Of a stretch of DNA of 9,573 nucleotides, positions 1 through 7,238 are shown one piece after another (position 1 is the stretch's first letter; every line of letters starts with the position of its first letter). Made by a program: the position numbers and the translations under genes. The DNA comes from DATGXB01 sp035298905 (GTDB lineage Bacteria; Cyanobacteriota; Cyanobacteriia; Cyanobacteriales; Nostocaceae): NCBI GenBank assembly GCA_035298905.1, contig DATGXQ010000269.1, forward strand, positions 1-9,573, written 5' to 3'. The notes under the pieces were generated by a model. That model saw only the letters and a program-made list of their open reading frames with translations. It ran no database searches and had not been told where the DNA came from.

Positions 1-1
1 C

Positions 2-811
2 TCTGCTATTTCCCCAGCTTTATGCCATCCATCCAACCCTGACGAAGCGGAAGTATTAGTAGAAAATAATACTGCTAAAGTGAGTATTGTAGGGGCAGGA
101 ATGATTGGTCGTCCGGGGGTAGCGGCGAAAATGTTTAGCACTCTAGCGGCGGCGGGTGTAAATATTCAGATGATTTCTACCAGTGAGGTAAAAGTTAGCT
201 GTTTAGTAGATGCGACAGATTGCGATCGCGCGATCGCGGCTTTGTGTCATGCTTTTGAAATCACCGCTTCACCTGCTGCCCTATCTACACCCACACCGCA
301 AAATCCCGCAGTTCGTGGTGTAGCTTTAGACATGAATCAAGCGAGAATTGCCATTCGCCTAGTGCCAGATCAACCGGGAATGTCTGCGAAATTATTTGGT
401 ATGTTGGCAGAATTTAACATCAGTGTAGACATGATTATTCAATCACAACGCTGTCGGGTTGTGGATGGGGTAGCGAGAAGGGATATTGCCTTTACAGTAG
501 CGCGGATGGATGCAGAAAACGCCAAAGAGAAATTAACACAAGTGGCGGCGGAGTTAGGATGGGGTGAAGTAGTACTGGATCAGGCGATCGCTAAAGTCAG
601 CATAGTTGGTTCTGGCATGGTAGGACAACCCGGTATCGCCGCGAAAATGTTTCAATCCCTAGCGGAAAATCACATTAACATCCAAATGATTGCTACCTCA
701 GAAATTAAAATTAGTTGTGTAGTAGCCCAAGAAGAAGGAGTAAAAGCACTACAAGTTATTCATGCTGCATTTGGGTTATCTGGAAGTGAAAAATTTGTCG
801 TACCAGCATAG
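2..811 (+). CDS. lysC: Aspartate kinase, C-terminal ACT-domain part (5' end outside window)
   Basis: Aspartate kinase phosphorylates aspartate, the first step towards lysine, threonine, methionine and isoleucine; ACT domains bind the inhibitory amino acids. The frame is open from base 2, so only the last 269 residues are present and the catalytic kinase domain is missing. Three ACT units are visible. Two are near copies of each other: one begins KVSIVGAGMIGRPG (from base 77), the other KVSIVGSGMVGQPG (from base 593), and each contains an effector-loop type motif (STSEVKVS, ATSEIKIS). Between them lies a divergent ACT with VPDQPGMSAKLF (from about base 355). Cyanobacterial LysC is known for four ACT domains in two tandem pairs, so these should be ACT2 to ACT4. 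The GTG at base 80 codes for an internal valine and is not the start. The family call is firm; effector specificity cannot be read from the sequence. Confidence 0.95.
   Translation, partial: SAISPALCHPSNPDEAEVLVENNTAKVSIVGAGMIGRPGVAAKMFSTLAAAGVNIQMISTSEVKVSCLVDATDCDRAIAALCHAFEITASPAALSTPTPQNPAVRGVALDMNQARIAIRLVPDQPGMSAKLFGMLAEFNISVDMIIQSQRCRVVDGVARRDIAFTVARMDAENAKEKLTQVAAELGWGEVVLDQAIAKVSIVGSGMVGQPGIAAKMFQSLAENHINIQMIATSEIKISCVVAQEEGVKALQVIHAAFGLSGSEKFVVPA
222..237. repeat. Two HIP1 octamers back to back
   Basis: GCGATCGC occurs at 222-229 and again at 230-237 with no gap. HIP1 is the highly iterated palindrome of many cyanobacterial genomes. Other full copies in the window are at 584-591, 2094-2101, 3321-3328, 3593-3600 and 4201-4208, all inside lysC or smc. 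None was found after 4208; near misses with one end base changed lie near 6447 and 6651. Confidence 0.9.
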
Positions 812-814
812 AGA

Positions 815-836
815 GGCGTGATAAAATCGCCGTTTT
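815..836 (+). terminator. Weak candidate terminator after lysC
   Basis: GGCG (815-818) pairs with CGCC (828-831) across a nine-base loop and is followed by GTTTT (832-836), four bases after the lysC stop codon. The stem is only four GC pairs and the T tract is short, so this is a weak candidate. Confidence 0.3.
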
Positions 837-865
837 CAATTGGCTAGAATACCTTCAATTTGTGG

Positions 866-1085
866 GGACAAGGCAATGCCCATTAGTGTCAACTTAACGA
901 AAAATGGGCGGTTAGAAACCGCGTCTACACAAGCAAGACGCGTAGCGGCTTCCCGTAGGGAAGGCCACCTGCATGGGTTTGAAAACCTTGATTTTTCATT
1001 AGTCCGCGTAGGCGGACTTGGCCTGTATAGCCACGAATTCTATTCGTTAGGGCTTAAGTTTACACCTATGGGCAATGCCTTGTCC
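866..1085. mobile_element. MITE-like non-autonomous element with imperfect terminal inverted repeats
   Basis: The left end (866-897, starting GGACAAGGCAATGCCCAT) and the reverse complement of the right end (1054-1085, starting GGACAAGGCATTGCCCAT) match at 28 of 32 positions. The 220 bp between the outer edges encode no plausible protein. A reading frame runs across the element but consists only of these repeats. This layout fits a miniature inverted-repeat element mobilised by a transposase encoded elsewhere. No clear target-site duplication is visible at the edges (left flank ending TTTGTGG, right flank starting TAAACTA), so the boundaries rest on the inverted repeats alone. Confidence 0.6.
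908..1047. repeat. Chain of short hairpins inside the MITE-like element
   Basis: Successive small palindromes were read by eye: GCGGTT/AACCGC with loop AGA (908-922); GCGTCT/AGACGC with a nine-base loop (921-941); CTTCCC/GGGAAG with loop GTA (949-963); AGTCCGC/GCGGACT with loop GTAG (1001-1018); TGGC/GCCA (1019-1033); and ACGAAT/ATTCGT with loop TCT (1033-1047). Palindromes with GTA or GTAG loops are typical of small dispersed repeats in heterocyst-forming cyanobacteria, so some units may be separate repeats inserted in the element. Confidence 0.65.
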
Positions 1086-1371
1086 TAAACTAACTTTGCA
1101 TCCCCATGAGAAAAGCTACAGCCTACATTCCGCAGGAAGGACATGGTGGATCGGTTTGATACATGGGGCAGTATTTTGGTGGTGATATTCCTCCTTCAAT
1201 TATGCCAAGAAAATTCTTTACCCTTTCTAGTACAGCATGGCGAAAGTAATTATTTAGTTAAAATAAGTTCAATAGCCTGTTAAATTAATTTTCTTTCTTC
1301 CCACCCCCTGCCTAGCCTATAAAACACACTTTCTCACGTTTGACTTTTGACTTCTGAAAGTGGTTGCGAAT
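1086..1371. other. Gene-free stretch between the MITE-like element and the smc promoter
   Basis: No convincing gene is visible. A 28-codon frame at 1163-1249 has no supporting features. A seven-base inverted repeat, CCCCATG (1102-1108) and CATGGGG (1162-1168), and a repetition of TTTGACTT around 1340-1355 are the only structures noticed. Confidence 0.5.
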
Positions 1372-1399
1372 TTGCCAATAATTGATACACTTGTATATT
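1372..1399 (+). promoter_or_regulatory. Candidate sigma-70 type promoter of smc
   Basis: TTGCCA (1372-1377, five of six matches to TTGACA) is separated by 16 bases from TATATT (1394-1399, five of six matches to TATAAT). Transcription would begin near 1406, giving a leader of about 24 bases before the smc ATG. Confidence 0.45.
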
Positions 1400-1429
1400 T
1401 AGCCCAGTCAACAGTAAACTAGCGCCTAT

Positions 1430-4400
1430 ATGGTGCATATCAAGCGCGTTGAACTTACTAATTTTAAATCCTTCGGCGGTACTACTTCTGTCCCTCTACT
1501 GCCGGGGTTTACTGTCATATCTGGCCCTAATGGTTCGGGTAAGTCGAATATTCTGGATGCTTTGTTGTTTTGTCTGGGTTTGGCTAGTTCTAAGGGGATG
1601 CGTGCCGATCGCCTCCCTGATCTGGTAAATAATACTCAAACCCCTAAAGGCCGTTCCTCTGTAGAAGCCAGTGTGACTGTCACTTTTGATTTGTCAGATT
1701 TGGTTTCTCACAAGGAAACTGAAGCAACGGGGGAAGCAGAGGAGGAAGAAAAACCCAAGTTGACGGAATGGTCTGTTACTAGAAAGTTACGAGTAACGGC
1801 ACAGGGTACTTATACTTCTAATTACTACATCAATGGTTCTTCCTGCACTCTGACTGAGTTACACCAGGAGTTAGAGGAGTTGCGGGTATATCCAGAAGGG
1901 TATAACGTGGTCTTACAAGGGGACGTTACCAGCATTATTTCGATGAATGCGCGGGAACGTCGGGAAATAATTGATGAGTTGGCTGGTGTTGCGGCTTTTG
2001 ATCGGAAGATTAATCAGGCTAAGGAAACTTTGGCTGAGGTCAAGGAAAAGGAAGATAGTTGCCGCATTATTGAAACAGAACTAACGACACAACGCGATCG
2101 CCTGGCGAATGATAAAGCTAAAGCGGAAAAGTATCAAAAATTACGCGCAGAATACTTGGGCAAGCAGTCGTGGGAGGCGGTTTTATCTTGGCGTTCTTTG
2201 CAAAATCAGCAGGAAAAGCTAGTTACAGAAATTCAAACAGGGGATAAACAATTTGAGGAATTTACTACCCAATTAGCATCAGTAAATACACAAATTGAGC
2301 AGAAAAACACGGAACTAGAACAGTTAAACATCCGTGTCAAGGCTTTGGGTGAAGAGGAACTTTTAGCGGTACAGTCCCAACTAGCAAACCAAGAAGCGGA
2401 AAGAAAGCAATTACAACGTCAACAACGGGAGTTAGAAACCGCTACCCAGGAAAATGCTAAACGTTTAAGTCAAACTCAACAGGATATCCAACAAAATCAG
2501 CATTCTTTAACGGAAGTTACCCAAACCCAAACTGTAGAAAGGCAATCTATCAACTATTGTCAACAACAACGGGACGAAGCACAACAAGCGTTAGAATCTT
2601 CCCGTCAAGCGGCTGCGGAAATTGCTTCGGCTTCAGAGGCTTGGGTACAGCAGCAAACGGCACTAAACCGCCAAATTGAAACTTTGCTGCAAACTCTCGA
2701 ACCCCAGCGCACGGAACAAGCACAATTGGGGGAGAGGAATAATCAGTTACAAGAATTAATTACGGAAGAAAACCAACTGATTGCTAATTTAGAGCCACAA
2801 TTAGTAGAGAAACAAGCCGAATGTCAACAAGTTGAAACAGAATTTAATAACTCAAGTTCTCCTATTCAAAATTTAGCGGAAAATCTGGCGGCGACGGAAC
2901 AGGAGTTACAAATTCAACAGGATACGCAAAAACGTTTACTGCAAGAACAGCGAGAAAAGCAGCGTCAGTTGGATAAGTTAGAAGCCCAAAGCCAAGCCCA
3001 GCAAGAAGTACAGGGAACTCAAGCCAGTAAGGTAATTATTCAATCGGGTTTACCTGGTTTATGTGGGTTGGTGGTACAACTGGGGAAGGTTGAACCCCGC
3101 TATCAGTTAGCTTTGGAAACGGCTGCGGGGGCGCGGTTGGGACATATTGTGGTAGAAGATGATAGTGTGGCATCGGCAGGGATTGAGTTATTAAAGCAGA
3201 AAAAAGCGGGGAGAGCGACTTTTTTACCGTTAAATAAAATTCAAGCCCCAAAATTTACTCCTGATTTAACTTTGCGTTATGCCGATGGGTTTGTGGAATA
3301 TGCGATGAATTTGGTAGAGTGCGATCGCCGTTACCAAGAAGTGTTTAAATATGTGTTTGGTAATACGGTGGTATTTGCTAGTTTGGCACAAGCCCGCAAG
3401 CAAATCGGCCTTTATCGGATAGTAACGCTAGATGGGGAATTATTAGAAACTAGCGGGGCGATGACTGGGGGGAGTAACAGTCAGCGTTCAGCTTTACGGT
3501 TTGGTGCTGGGGAAGCCGCAGAATCGGAAGAGGTGACAAATCTGAAAACCCGGTTATCTGATATTGAGAGAATTTTAGAACGTTGTGGGGAAGCGATCGC
3601 TAATTTATCTTCTCGTAATAAAACCTTATCCCAAGAACTGACAGAAGCCCGTCAAGCCAGAAGGGAAAAACAACTACAATTAGAACAACTACAAAAAGAG
3701 ATTAAAAGCTTAACAACGCAATTAGAAACTACTCGTAGCCAGTTAGCCCAAAATAGTGAAAAATTAACTCATGCTCAAAACCGCTTAGAAATATTAGACC
3801 GGGAACTTCCTGGACAAGAAGCCCAATTACAACAATTAAGACAGACATTAGCAGAATTAGAAGCTTCCCAAACACCCAGCGAATGGCAGCAAATCCAGGC
3901 TACAATTAAAACCCAAGAAGCACAACTACAACAACGGGAAACCGCTTTGAGGGAAGCTGAACAAAGATTGAAAAATCTGGAAACTCAACAACAGCTACTC
4001 CAAGAACGTATCCACGAAGCAGAAAACAGAATTAATCAGTATCAGCAAGAACAACAAACCCAGCAAACTCAACTGACGGAAATTAGTACCCAGCTTACAA
4101 CCTTAAATAGTCAAATTGCCGATACTCAGAACGATTTACGACAAAAAGAACAAAACTTAGGTGAAGAAAAACAGAAACGCGACAGCACAGAACAAGAAGT
4201 GCGATCGCTCCTTACTCGGCAACAAAAATTACAATGGGAATTAGAAAAATTAAGCGAAACCCAGGAAAAACGCCGAGAAGACCTCGCAAATTTACGTACT
4301 CAAATCCAAACCTTAAGTGCCGATTTACCTAATCCCTTACCAGAAGTCCCAGACCAAGTAGACTTAGAAGAATTACAAAAAGAATTGCGGACTCTAGCCA

Positions 4401-5023
4401 AACGCTTGCAGTCCATGGAACCTGTGAACATGTTAGCCTTAGAAGAATATGATAAAGTGCAAAACCGCCTACAAGAACTCAGCCAAAAACTCGCCACCCT
4501 AGAAGCAGAACGTACCGAGTTATTGTTAAGAATTGAAAACTTTACCACCTTACGTCAAACAGCCTTTAAAGAAGCCTTTGACGCAGTTAACGAAAACTTC
4601 CAAAGCATATTTGCCACCTTATCCGACGGTGACGGCTACCTGCAACTAGATGATCCCGAAGACCCCTTTAGTAGCGGCTTAAATCTGGTCGCACACCCCA
4701 AAGGTAAACCAGTACAGCGTCTAGCCTCCATGTCTGGGGGAGAAAAATCCCTCACAGCATTAAGTTTTATTTTCGCCCTACAACGCTACCGCCCCTCACC
4801 GTTTTATGCTTTTGACGAAGTAGATATGTTTTTGGATGGAGCAAATGTAGAACGATTAGCTAGAATGATCAAACAACAGGCACAACAAGCCCAATTTATT
4901 GTTGTGAGTTTGCGTCGCCCGATGATAGAATCAGCCGAGCGCACCATTGGGGTAACTCAAGCACGAGGAGCCTACACTCAAGTTTTAGGTATTAAATTAC
5001 CATCATCAAACACATCCGCTTGA
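1430..5023 (+). CDS. smc: Chromosome segregation protein SMC
   Basis: SMC is the dimeric ATPase core of bacterial condensin; with ScpA and ScpB it organises and resolves the chromosome on the nucleoid. At 1197 residues it has normal full length, and all core parts are visible in order: Walker A GPNGSGKS (32-39), Q-loop glutamine in VVLQGD (Q163), a long Gln/Glu-rich coiled coil (about 170-520), a hinge (about 536-690, from IQSGLPGLCG to SGAMTGGSN), the returning coiled coil (about 690-1040), the ABC signature LASMSGGEKS (1098-1107), and Walker B FYAFDEVD (1125-1132) with catalytic Glu1130. The ATG at 1430 puts the usual MVHIKRVELTNFKSF opening at the N terminus; no Shine-Dalgarno sequence is evident. 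Partners scpA and scpB are not in the window. The PRC-barrel gene follows after 58 bp. Strand composition shifts within the gene from G-rich to C-rich. Confidence 0.97.
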   Translation: MVHIKRVELTNFKSFGGTTSVPLLPGFTVISGPNGSGKSNILDALLFCLGLASSKGMRADRLPDLVNNTQTPKGRSSVEASVTVTFDLSDLVSHKETEATGEAEEEEKPKLTEWSVTRKLRVTAQGTYTSNYYINGSSCTLTELHQELEELRVYPEGYNVVLQGDVTSIISMNARERREIIDELAGVAAFDRKINQAKETLAEVKEKEDSCRIIETELTTQRDRLANDKAKAEKYQKLRAEYLGKQSWEAVLSWRSLQNQQEKLVTEIQTGDKQFEEFTTQLASVNTQIEQKNTELEQLNIRVKALGEEELLAVQSQLANQEAERKQLQRQQRELETATQENAKRLSQTQQDIQQNQHSLTEVTQTQTVERQSINYCQQQRDEAQQALESSRQAAAEIASASEAWVQQQTALNRQIETLLQTLEPQRTEQAQLGERNNQLQELITEENQLIANLEPQLVEKQAECQQVETEFNNSSSPIQNLAENLAATEQELQIQQDTQKRLLQEQREKQRQLDKLEAQSQAQQEVQGTQASKVIIQSGLPGLCGLVVQLGKVEPRYQLALETAAGARLGHIVVEDDSVASAGIELLKQKKAGRATFLPLNKIQAPKFTPDLTLRYADGFVEYAMNLVECDRRYQEVFKYVFGNTVVFASLAQARKQIGLYRIVTLDGELLETSGAMTGGSNSQRSALRFGAGEAAESEEVTNLKTRLSDIERILERCGEAIANLSSRNKTLSQELTEARQARREKQLQLEQLQKEIKSLTTQLETTRSQLAQNSEKLTHAQNRLEILDRELPGQEAQLQQLRQTLAELEASQTPSEWQQIQATIKTQEAQLQQRETALREAEQRLKNLETQQQLLQERIHEAENRINQYQQEQQTQQTQLTEISTQLTTLNSQIADTQNDLRQKEQNLGEEKQKRDSTEQEVRSLLTRQQKLQWELEKLSETQEKRREDLANLRTQIQTLSADLPNPLPEVPDQVDLEELQKELRTLAKRLQSMEPVNMLALEEYDKVQNRLQELSQKLATLEAERTELLLRIENFTTLRQTAFKEAFDAVNENFQSIFATLSDGDGYLQLDDPEDPFSSGLNLVAHPKGKPVQRLASMSGGEKSLTALSFIFALQRYRPSPFYAFDEVDMFLDGANVERLARMIKQQAQQAQFIVVSLRRPMIESAERTIGVTQARGAYTQVLGIKLPSSNTSA

Positions 5024-5081
5024 GTTTCTGTTAAAAATAATGTATAGATAAACCGGATTCGAGATCAGGACTCCGTATAGA

Positions 5082-6068
5082 ATGACCTCCGAACAAGTAA
5101 TTAGGCGTTCCGATATACTAAACACCCAGGTAATCACACGCGATAACGGCAAACGGCTAGGAATAGTGAGTCAAATCTGGGTAGATGTTGACCAAAGAGA
5201 GGTTGTCGCCCTTAGTTTGCGAGACAGCCTGATCTCTATTTCTGGACTGCCTCGCCATATGTACCTCAGCAACATCAACCAAATTGGTGATGTAATTTTA
5301 GTTGATAACGAAGATGTCATCGAAGATATTGAAGTCGAAGCCTACAGCAACCTGATGAACTGGGAAGTGATCACAGAAACAGGTGAAGTATTAGGCAGAG
5401 TGCGCGGCTTCAAGTTCAACGGTGAATCAGGAAAGATTTATTCAATAGTCATTTCCTCCATAGGATTACCCCAAATTCCCGACCAATTCTTAAGCACCTA
5501 TGAGTTATCAATAGATGAAATTGTCAGCACTGGCCCCAGTCGTTTGATAGTATTTGAAGGTGCAGAAGAAAGAGTAAATCAATTAACAGTTGGTTTATTA
5601 GAACGGTTAGGTATTGGTAAAGCGCCTTGGGAAAGAGACGCAGAAGAAGAGTATGGTTATTCTCCTCCCCGTGCAGTTTCCCCAGCAAATCAGTTACCTA
5701 GTGGTACACCATTACAACCACCCAAACCCAAAACCCGTACCCCTGAACCCGTAGCCGAGGTAGAAGAGGAATGGACTGAGGACTATATCGAAGAAGAAAG
5801 ACCAGAACCAAGGGTAATGAAAGCCCGTTCTTATGAGTCTATTCGCTACGAAGAGGAAGAAGATAACTGGAGTGAAGCTACAGGTAAGGATAGGTATCAA
5901 GAAGCACCAAGATTTGAAGCTACTCCTTACAAAAAGACCTACGCTGACGAATACGATGATTATGATGATATCGAAGGTGATGCTTGGGACGATGCACCAA
6001 AACCCGTAAATATACCGAAAAAGGTGAAGGAAAAACAGCCGGAATACGAAGAGGAAGGCGGCTATTAG
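5082..6068 (+). CDS. Double PRC-barrel domain protein with acidic disordered tail
   Basis: PRC-barrels are small beta-barrels found in photosynthetic reaction centre H subunits, in the RNA-processing factor RimM, and in stand-alone proteins of unknown role. Two tandem copies can be seen. Residues about 9-82 begin SDILNTQVITRDNGKRLG, and residues about 88-160 contain NWEVITETGEVLGRVRGF; each has the characteristic turn with a G-K/E-x-L-G core. After about residue 185 the chain becomes rich in Pro, Glu, Asp and Tyr (for example DEYDDYDDIEGDAWDD, 289-304) and is probably disordered. There is no signal peptide or membrane segment, so it should be cytoplasmic. It lies 58 bp behind smc with no terminator between, and a terminator follows it, so co-transcription with smc is likely. 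Molecular function is unknown; a link to SMC is inference from position only. AGGA at 5067-5070 is a weak ribosome site, somewhat distant from the ATG. Confidence 0.85.
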   Translation: MTSEQVIRRSDILNTQVITRDNGKRLGIVSQIWVDVDQREVVALSLRDSLISISGLPRHMYLSNINQIGDVILVDNEDVIEDIEVEAYSNLMNWEVITETGEVLGRVRGFKFNGESGKIYSIVISSIGLPQIPDQFLSTYELSIDEIVSTGPSRLIVFEGAEERVNQLTVGLLERLGIGKAPWERDAEEEYGYSPPRAVSPANQLPSGTPLQPPKPKTRTPEPVAEVEEEWTEDYIEEERPEPRVMKARSYESIRYEEEEDNWSEATGKDRYQEAPRFEATPYKKTYADEYDDYDDIEGDAWDDAPKPVNIPKKVKEKQPEYEEEGGY

Positions 6069-6096
6069 TACAATTTAATTACTTCCAATAGCTAAT

Positions 6097-6137
6097 TAAA
6101 GGCTACACTTGATAATTAAGTGTAGTCTTTAGTTTTT
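6097..6137 (+). terminator. Intrinsic terminator after the smc/PRC-barrel unit
   Basis: GGCTACACTT (6101-6110) pairs with AAGTGTAGTC (6118-6127) across loop GATAATT, with one G-T wobble. The stem can extend by AAA/TTT and a T-A pair (6097-6131). The sequence then runs GTTTTT (6132-6137). It lies 29 bp past the PRC-barrel stop and is the clearest terminator in the window. Confidence 0.8.
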
Positions 6138-6181
6138 AGGCAGGGTCACATTTACTTGTGAAGATATTTAACTACTAATAT

Positions 6182-6955
6182 ATGGTTTTCAGAAAATATT
6201 TATTGATTACGTTTACTTTAACTCTATTTACAAATGTGCTGTTGACCAGTTCAATAGCAACTGCAAAACCCCGTCAACGAATCATATTCGATCCTGTACC
6301 TTGTTTTAAAATGCCTGGTAGGTGTAAACAACCCCCAACAAGACTAAACAGATATAGAGGCACTTGCACCTCTGAAAATATGAGCGTATTAGCTTCAGTA
6401 TCGCCAAAACAGGATTTATTAAAGATACCCGCAGAATTGACAATTAGCGATCGACCCACTTTTTTCGCCTACATTCCCCAAACCTTAGCCAAAGAAGTAG
6501 AATTTCTGCTCAGAGATAAAGATGGTGAAGTACTATTGAGAGAGGATATAACTTTACCAGCAACTAATGCTTTTATTGCCTATACTTTACCAGAAAGTTT
6601 CCCAGGCTTGGAAGTTGGAAAAAAGTATGTTTGGCGTTTTTCGATAATGTGCGATCGAAACGATCTCAGTGCGAATCCTTGGATTCATAGCTGGGTAAAA
6701 AGAGTACAACCACCAACCGAAGTTACTCAACAATTAACCCAAGCGAAAACTAATCTCAGCCGTTTCAATATTTATACTAGTAATGGCTATTGGTTTGACA
6801 TGATTAAAACTCTCCATGATTTGCGTGTTACTAGTCCAAAAACTCCTTATTTAGCTAGAACTTGGTTGAGTGTGTTTAAATCCATCGATTTAGAGTCTTT
6901 AGCAGAGAAGCCAGTCATTGAGGTAACGGGAGTTCCTGTGAAAGAGAAATTATAA
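6182..6955 (+). CDS. Exported DUF928 family protein
   Basis: DUF928 is a family of exported, mostly cyanobacterial proteins with no established function. This 257-residue product starts with a typical Sec signal peptide: Arg and Lys at residues 4-5, a hydrophobic core about 6-22, and a probable cut after ATA (26-28). The mature part shows the family pattern: a Cys-containing N-terminal segment (C41, C48), RGTC (59-62), the RPTFFAYIP block (91-99), a beta-rich middle, LPESFPGLEVGKKYVWRFSIMCD (135-158) containing C157, and a following WVKRV motif (171-175). Four cysteines in an exported protein suggest disulphides, which is inference. It stands alone, separated from smc/PRC by a terminator and from the next gene by 320 bp. 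No clear Shine-Dalgarno sequence precedes the ATG. Location is probably periplasm or cell surface. Family membership is confident; role unknown. Confidence 0.85.
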   Translation: MVFRKYLLITFTLTLFTNVLLTSSIATAKPRQRIIFDPVPCFKMPGRCKQPPTRLNRYRGTCTSENMSVLASVSPKQDLLKIPAELTISDRPTFFAYIPQTLAKEVEFLLRDKDGEVLLREDITLPATNAFIAYTLPESFPGLEVGKKYVWRFSIMCDRNDLSANPWIHSWVKRVQPPTEVTQQLTQAKTNLSRFNIYTSNGYWFDMIKTLHDLRVTSPKTPYLARTWLSVFKSIDLESLAEKPVIEVTGVPVKEKL

Positions 6956-6974
6956 GTATCGAATTTTGGGTGAT

Positions 6975-6991
6975 TTTCCATTTTGTGGAAA
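6975..6991. other. Small hairpin downstream of the DUF928 gene
   Basis: TTTCCA (6975-6980) pairs with TGGAAA (6986-6991) across loop TTTTG, 20 bp after the DUF928 stop. There is no T tract after it, so it is only a weak candidate for a transcript 3' end. Confidence 0.3.
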
Positions 6992-7021
6992 TAGCAATCA
7001 GTTATAAATCCTTATAGACAC

Positions 7022-7047
7022 TTTAATTTTTTCTCTTAAAAATTAAA
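7022..7047 (-). other. Stop-codon hairpin of the DUF29 remnant
   Basis: TTTAATTTTT (7022-7031) and AAAAATTAAA (7038-7047) form a perfect ten-pair stem with loop TCTCTT. It spans the stop codon (7023-7025) of the remnant and is the counterpart of the hairpin at 7739-7766. Confidence 0.6.
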
Positions 7048-7172
7048 TTCATTGCTTCCCGAATTATTTCATCCTGATTAACCAGTTCTCCTAACTCATC
7101 TGGTGATCTTGACTCACGCTGAATAAGTACCGCATCAAAATTAATTACCCAAGAAAACAGAGAAATGGATAT
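7023..7172 (-). pseudogene. DUF29 gene remnant (C-terminal end only)
   Basis: Read on the minus strand, this frame ends DELGELVNQDEIIREAM followed by NLIFKRKN and a stop. Over the last 25 residues it matches the intact DUF29 protein encoded at 7741-8172 at 21 positions. DNA of 7023-7100 matches 7741-7818 at 69 of 78 bases. The preceding residues (ISISLFSWVINFDAVLIQRE) do not resemble the intact protein, and the frame is closed by a stop at 7173-7175 with no usable start codon upstream, only an internal ATG near the end. It is therefore a truncated copy whose 5' part has been deleted or replaced by unrelated sequence. The 10-bp tandem repeat block begins immediately beyond that stop, at 7176. 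Homology runs past the stop codon for a few bases (shared TGTCT), consistent with a duplicated DNA segment. Confidence 0.8.
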
Positions 7173-7175
7173 TTA

Positions 7176-7215
7176 ACGCAGATGAACGCAGATGGACGCA
7201 GACGGACGCAGATGG
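7176..7215. repeat. Four tandem copies of a 10-bp repeat, block A
   Basis: The units are ACGCAGATGA, ACGCAGATGG, ACGCAGACGG and ACGCAGATGG. Units 2-4 (7186-7215) match 8321-8350 at 29 of 30 positions. Degenerate ACGCAGATGG-type repeats are common between cyanobacterial genes. With no spacers and a 10-bp unit this is not a CRISPR array. Confidence 0.9.
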
Positions 7216-7238
7216 CTAGTTTTCATCCTTGTCAATTA

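Noticed and set aside
840..1088. An 82-codon open frame on the plus strand after lysC
   Set aside because: It spans the MITE-like element almost exactly, and its codons are made of the terminal repeats and hairpins. No ribosome site and no protein-like pattern.
1163..1249. A 28-codon frame starting MGQYFGGDIPPSIM
   Set aside because: Too short, with no ribosome site and no conserved pattern I can recognise.
1086..1429. Riboswitch or other structured leader upstream of smc
   Set aside because: No known riboswitch pattern is recognisable, and the candidate promoter would leave only about 24 bases of leader.
3036..3251. Minus-strand open frame opposite the smc hinge
   Set aside because: It lies within a strongly supported coding sequence and has low-complexity Pro/Leu content typical of an antisense frame.
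4300..4548. Minus-strand open frame opposite the smc C-terminal coiled coil
   Set aside because: Antisense of a conserved gene; Ser/Arg/Cys-rich translation without domain features.
5712..5900. Minus-strand open frame with hydrophobic stretches opposite the PRC-barrel gene
   Set aside because: The Phe/Leu-rich translation arises from reading the acidic tail codons in reverse; no start signal or independent support.
6274..6459. Minus-strand open frame opposite the DUF928 gene
   Set aside because: Lies wholly within a gene with a signal peptide and family motifs; no ribosome site.
7176..7215. Possible CRISPR array
   Set aside because: The units are 10 bp with no spacers, and the same degenerate repeat reappears at 8321. 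It is a simple tandem repeat.
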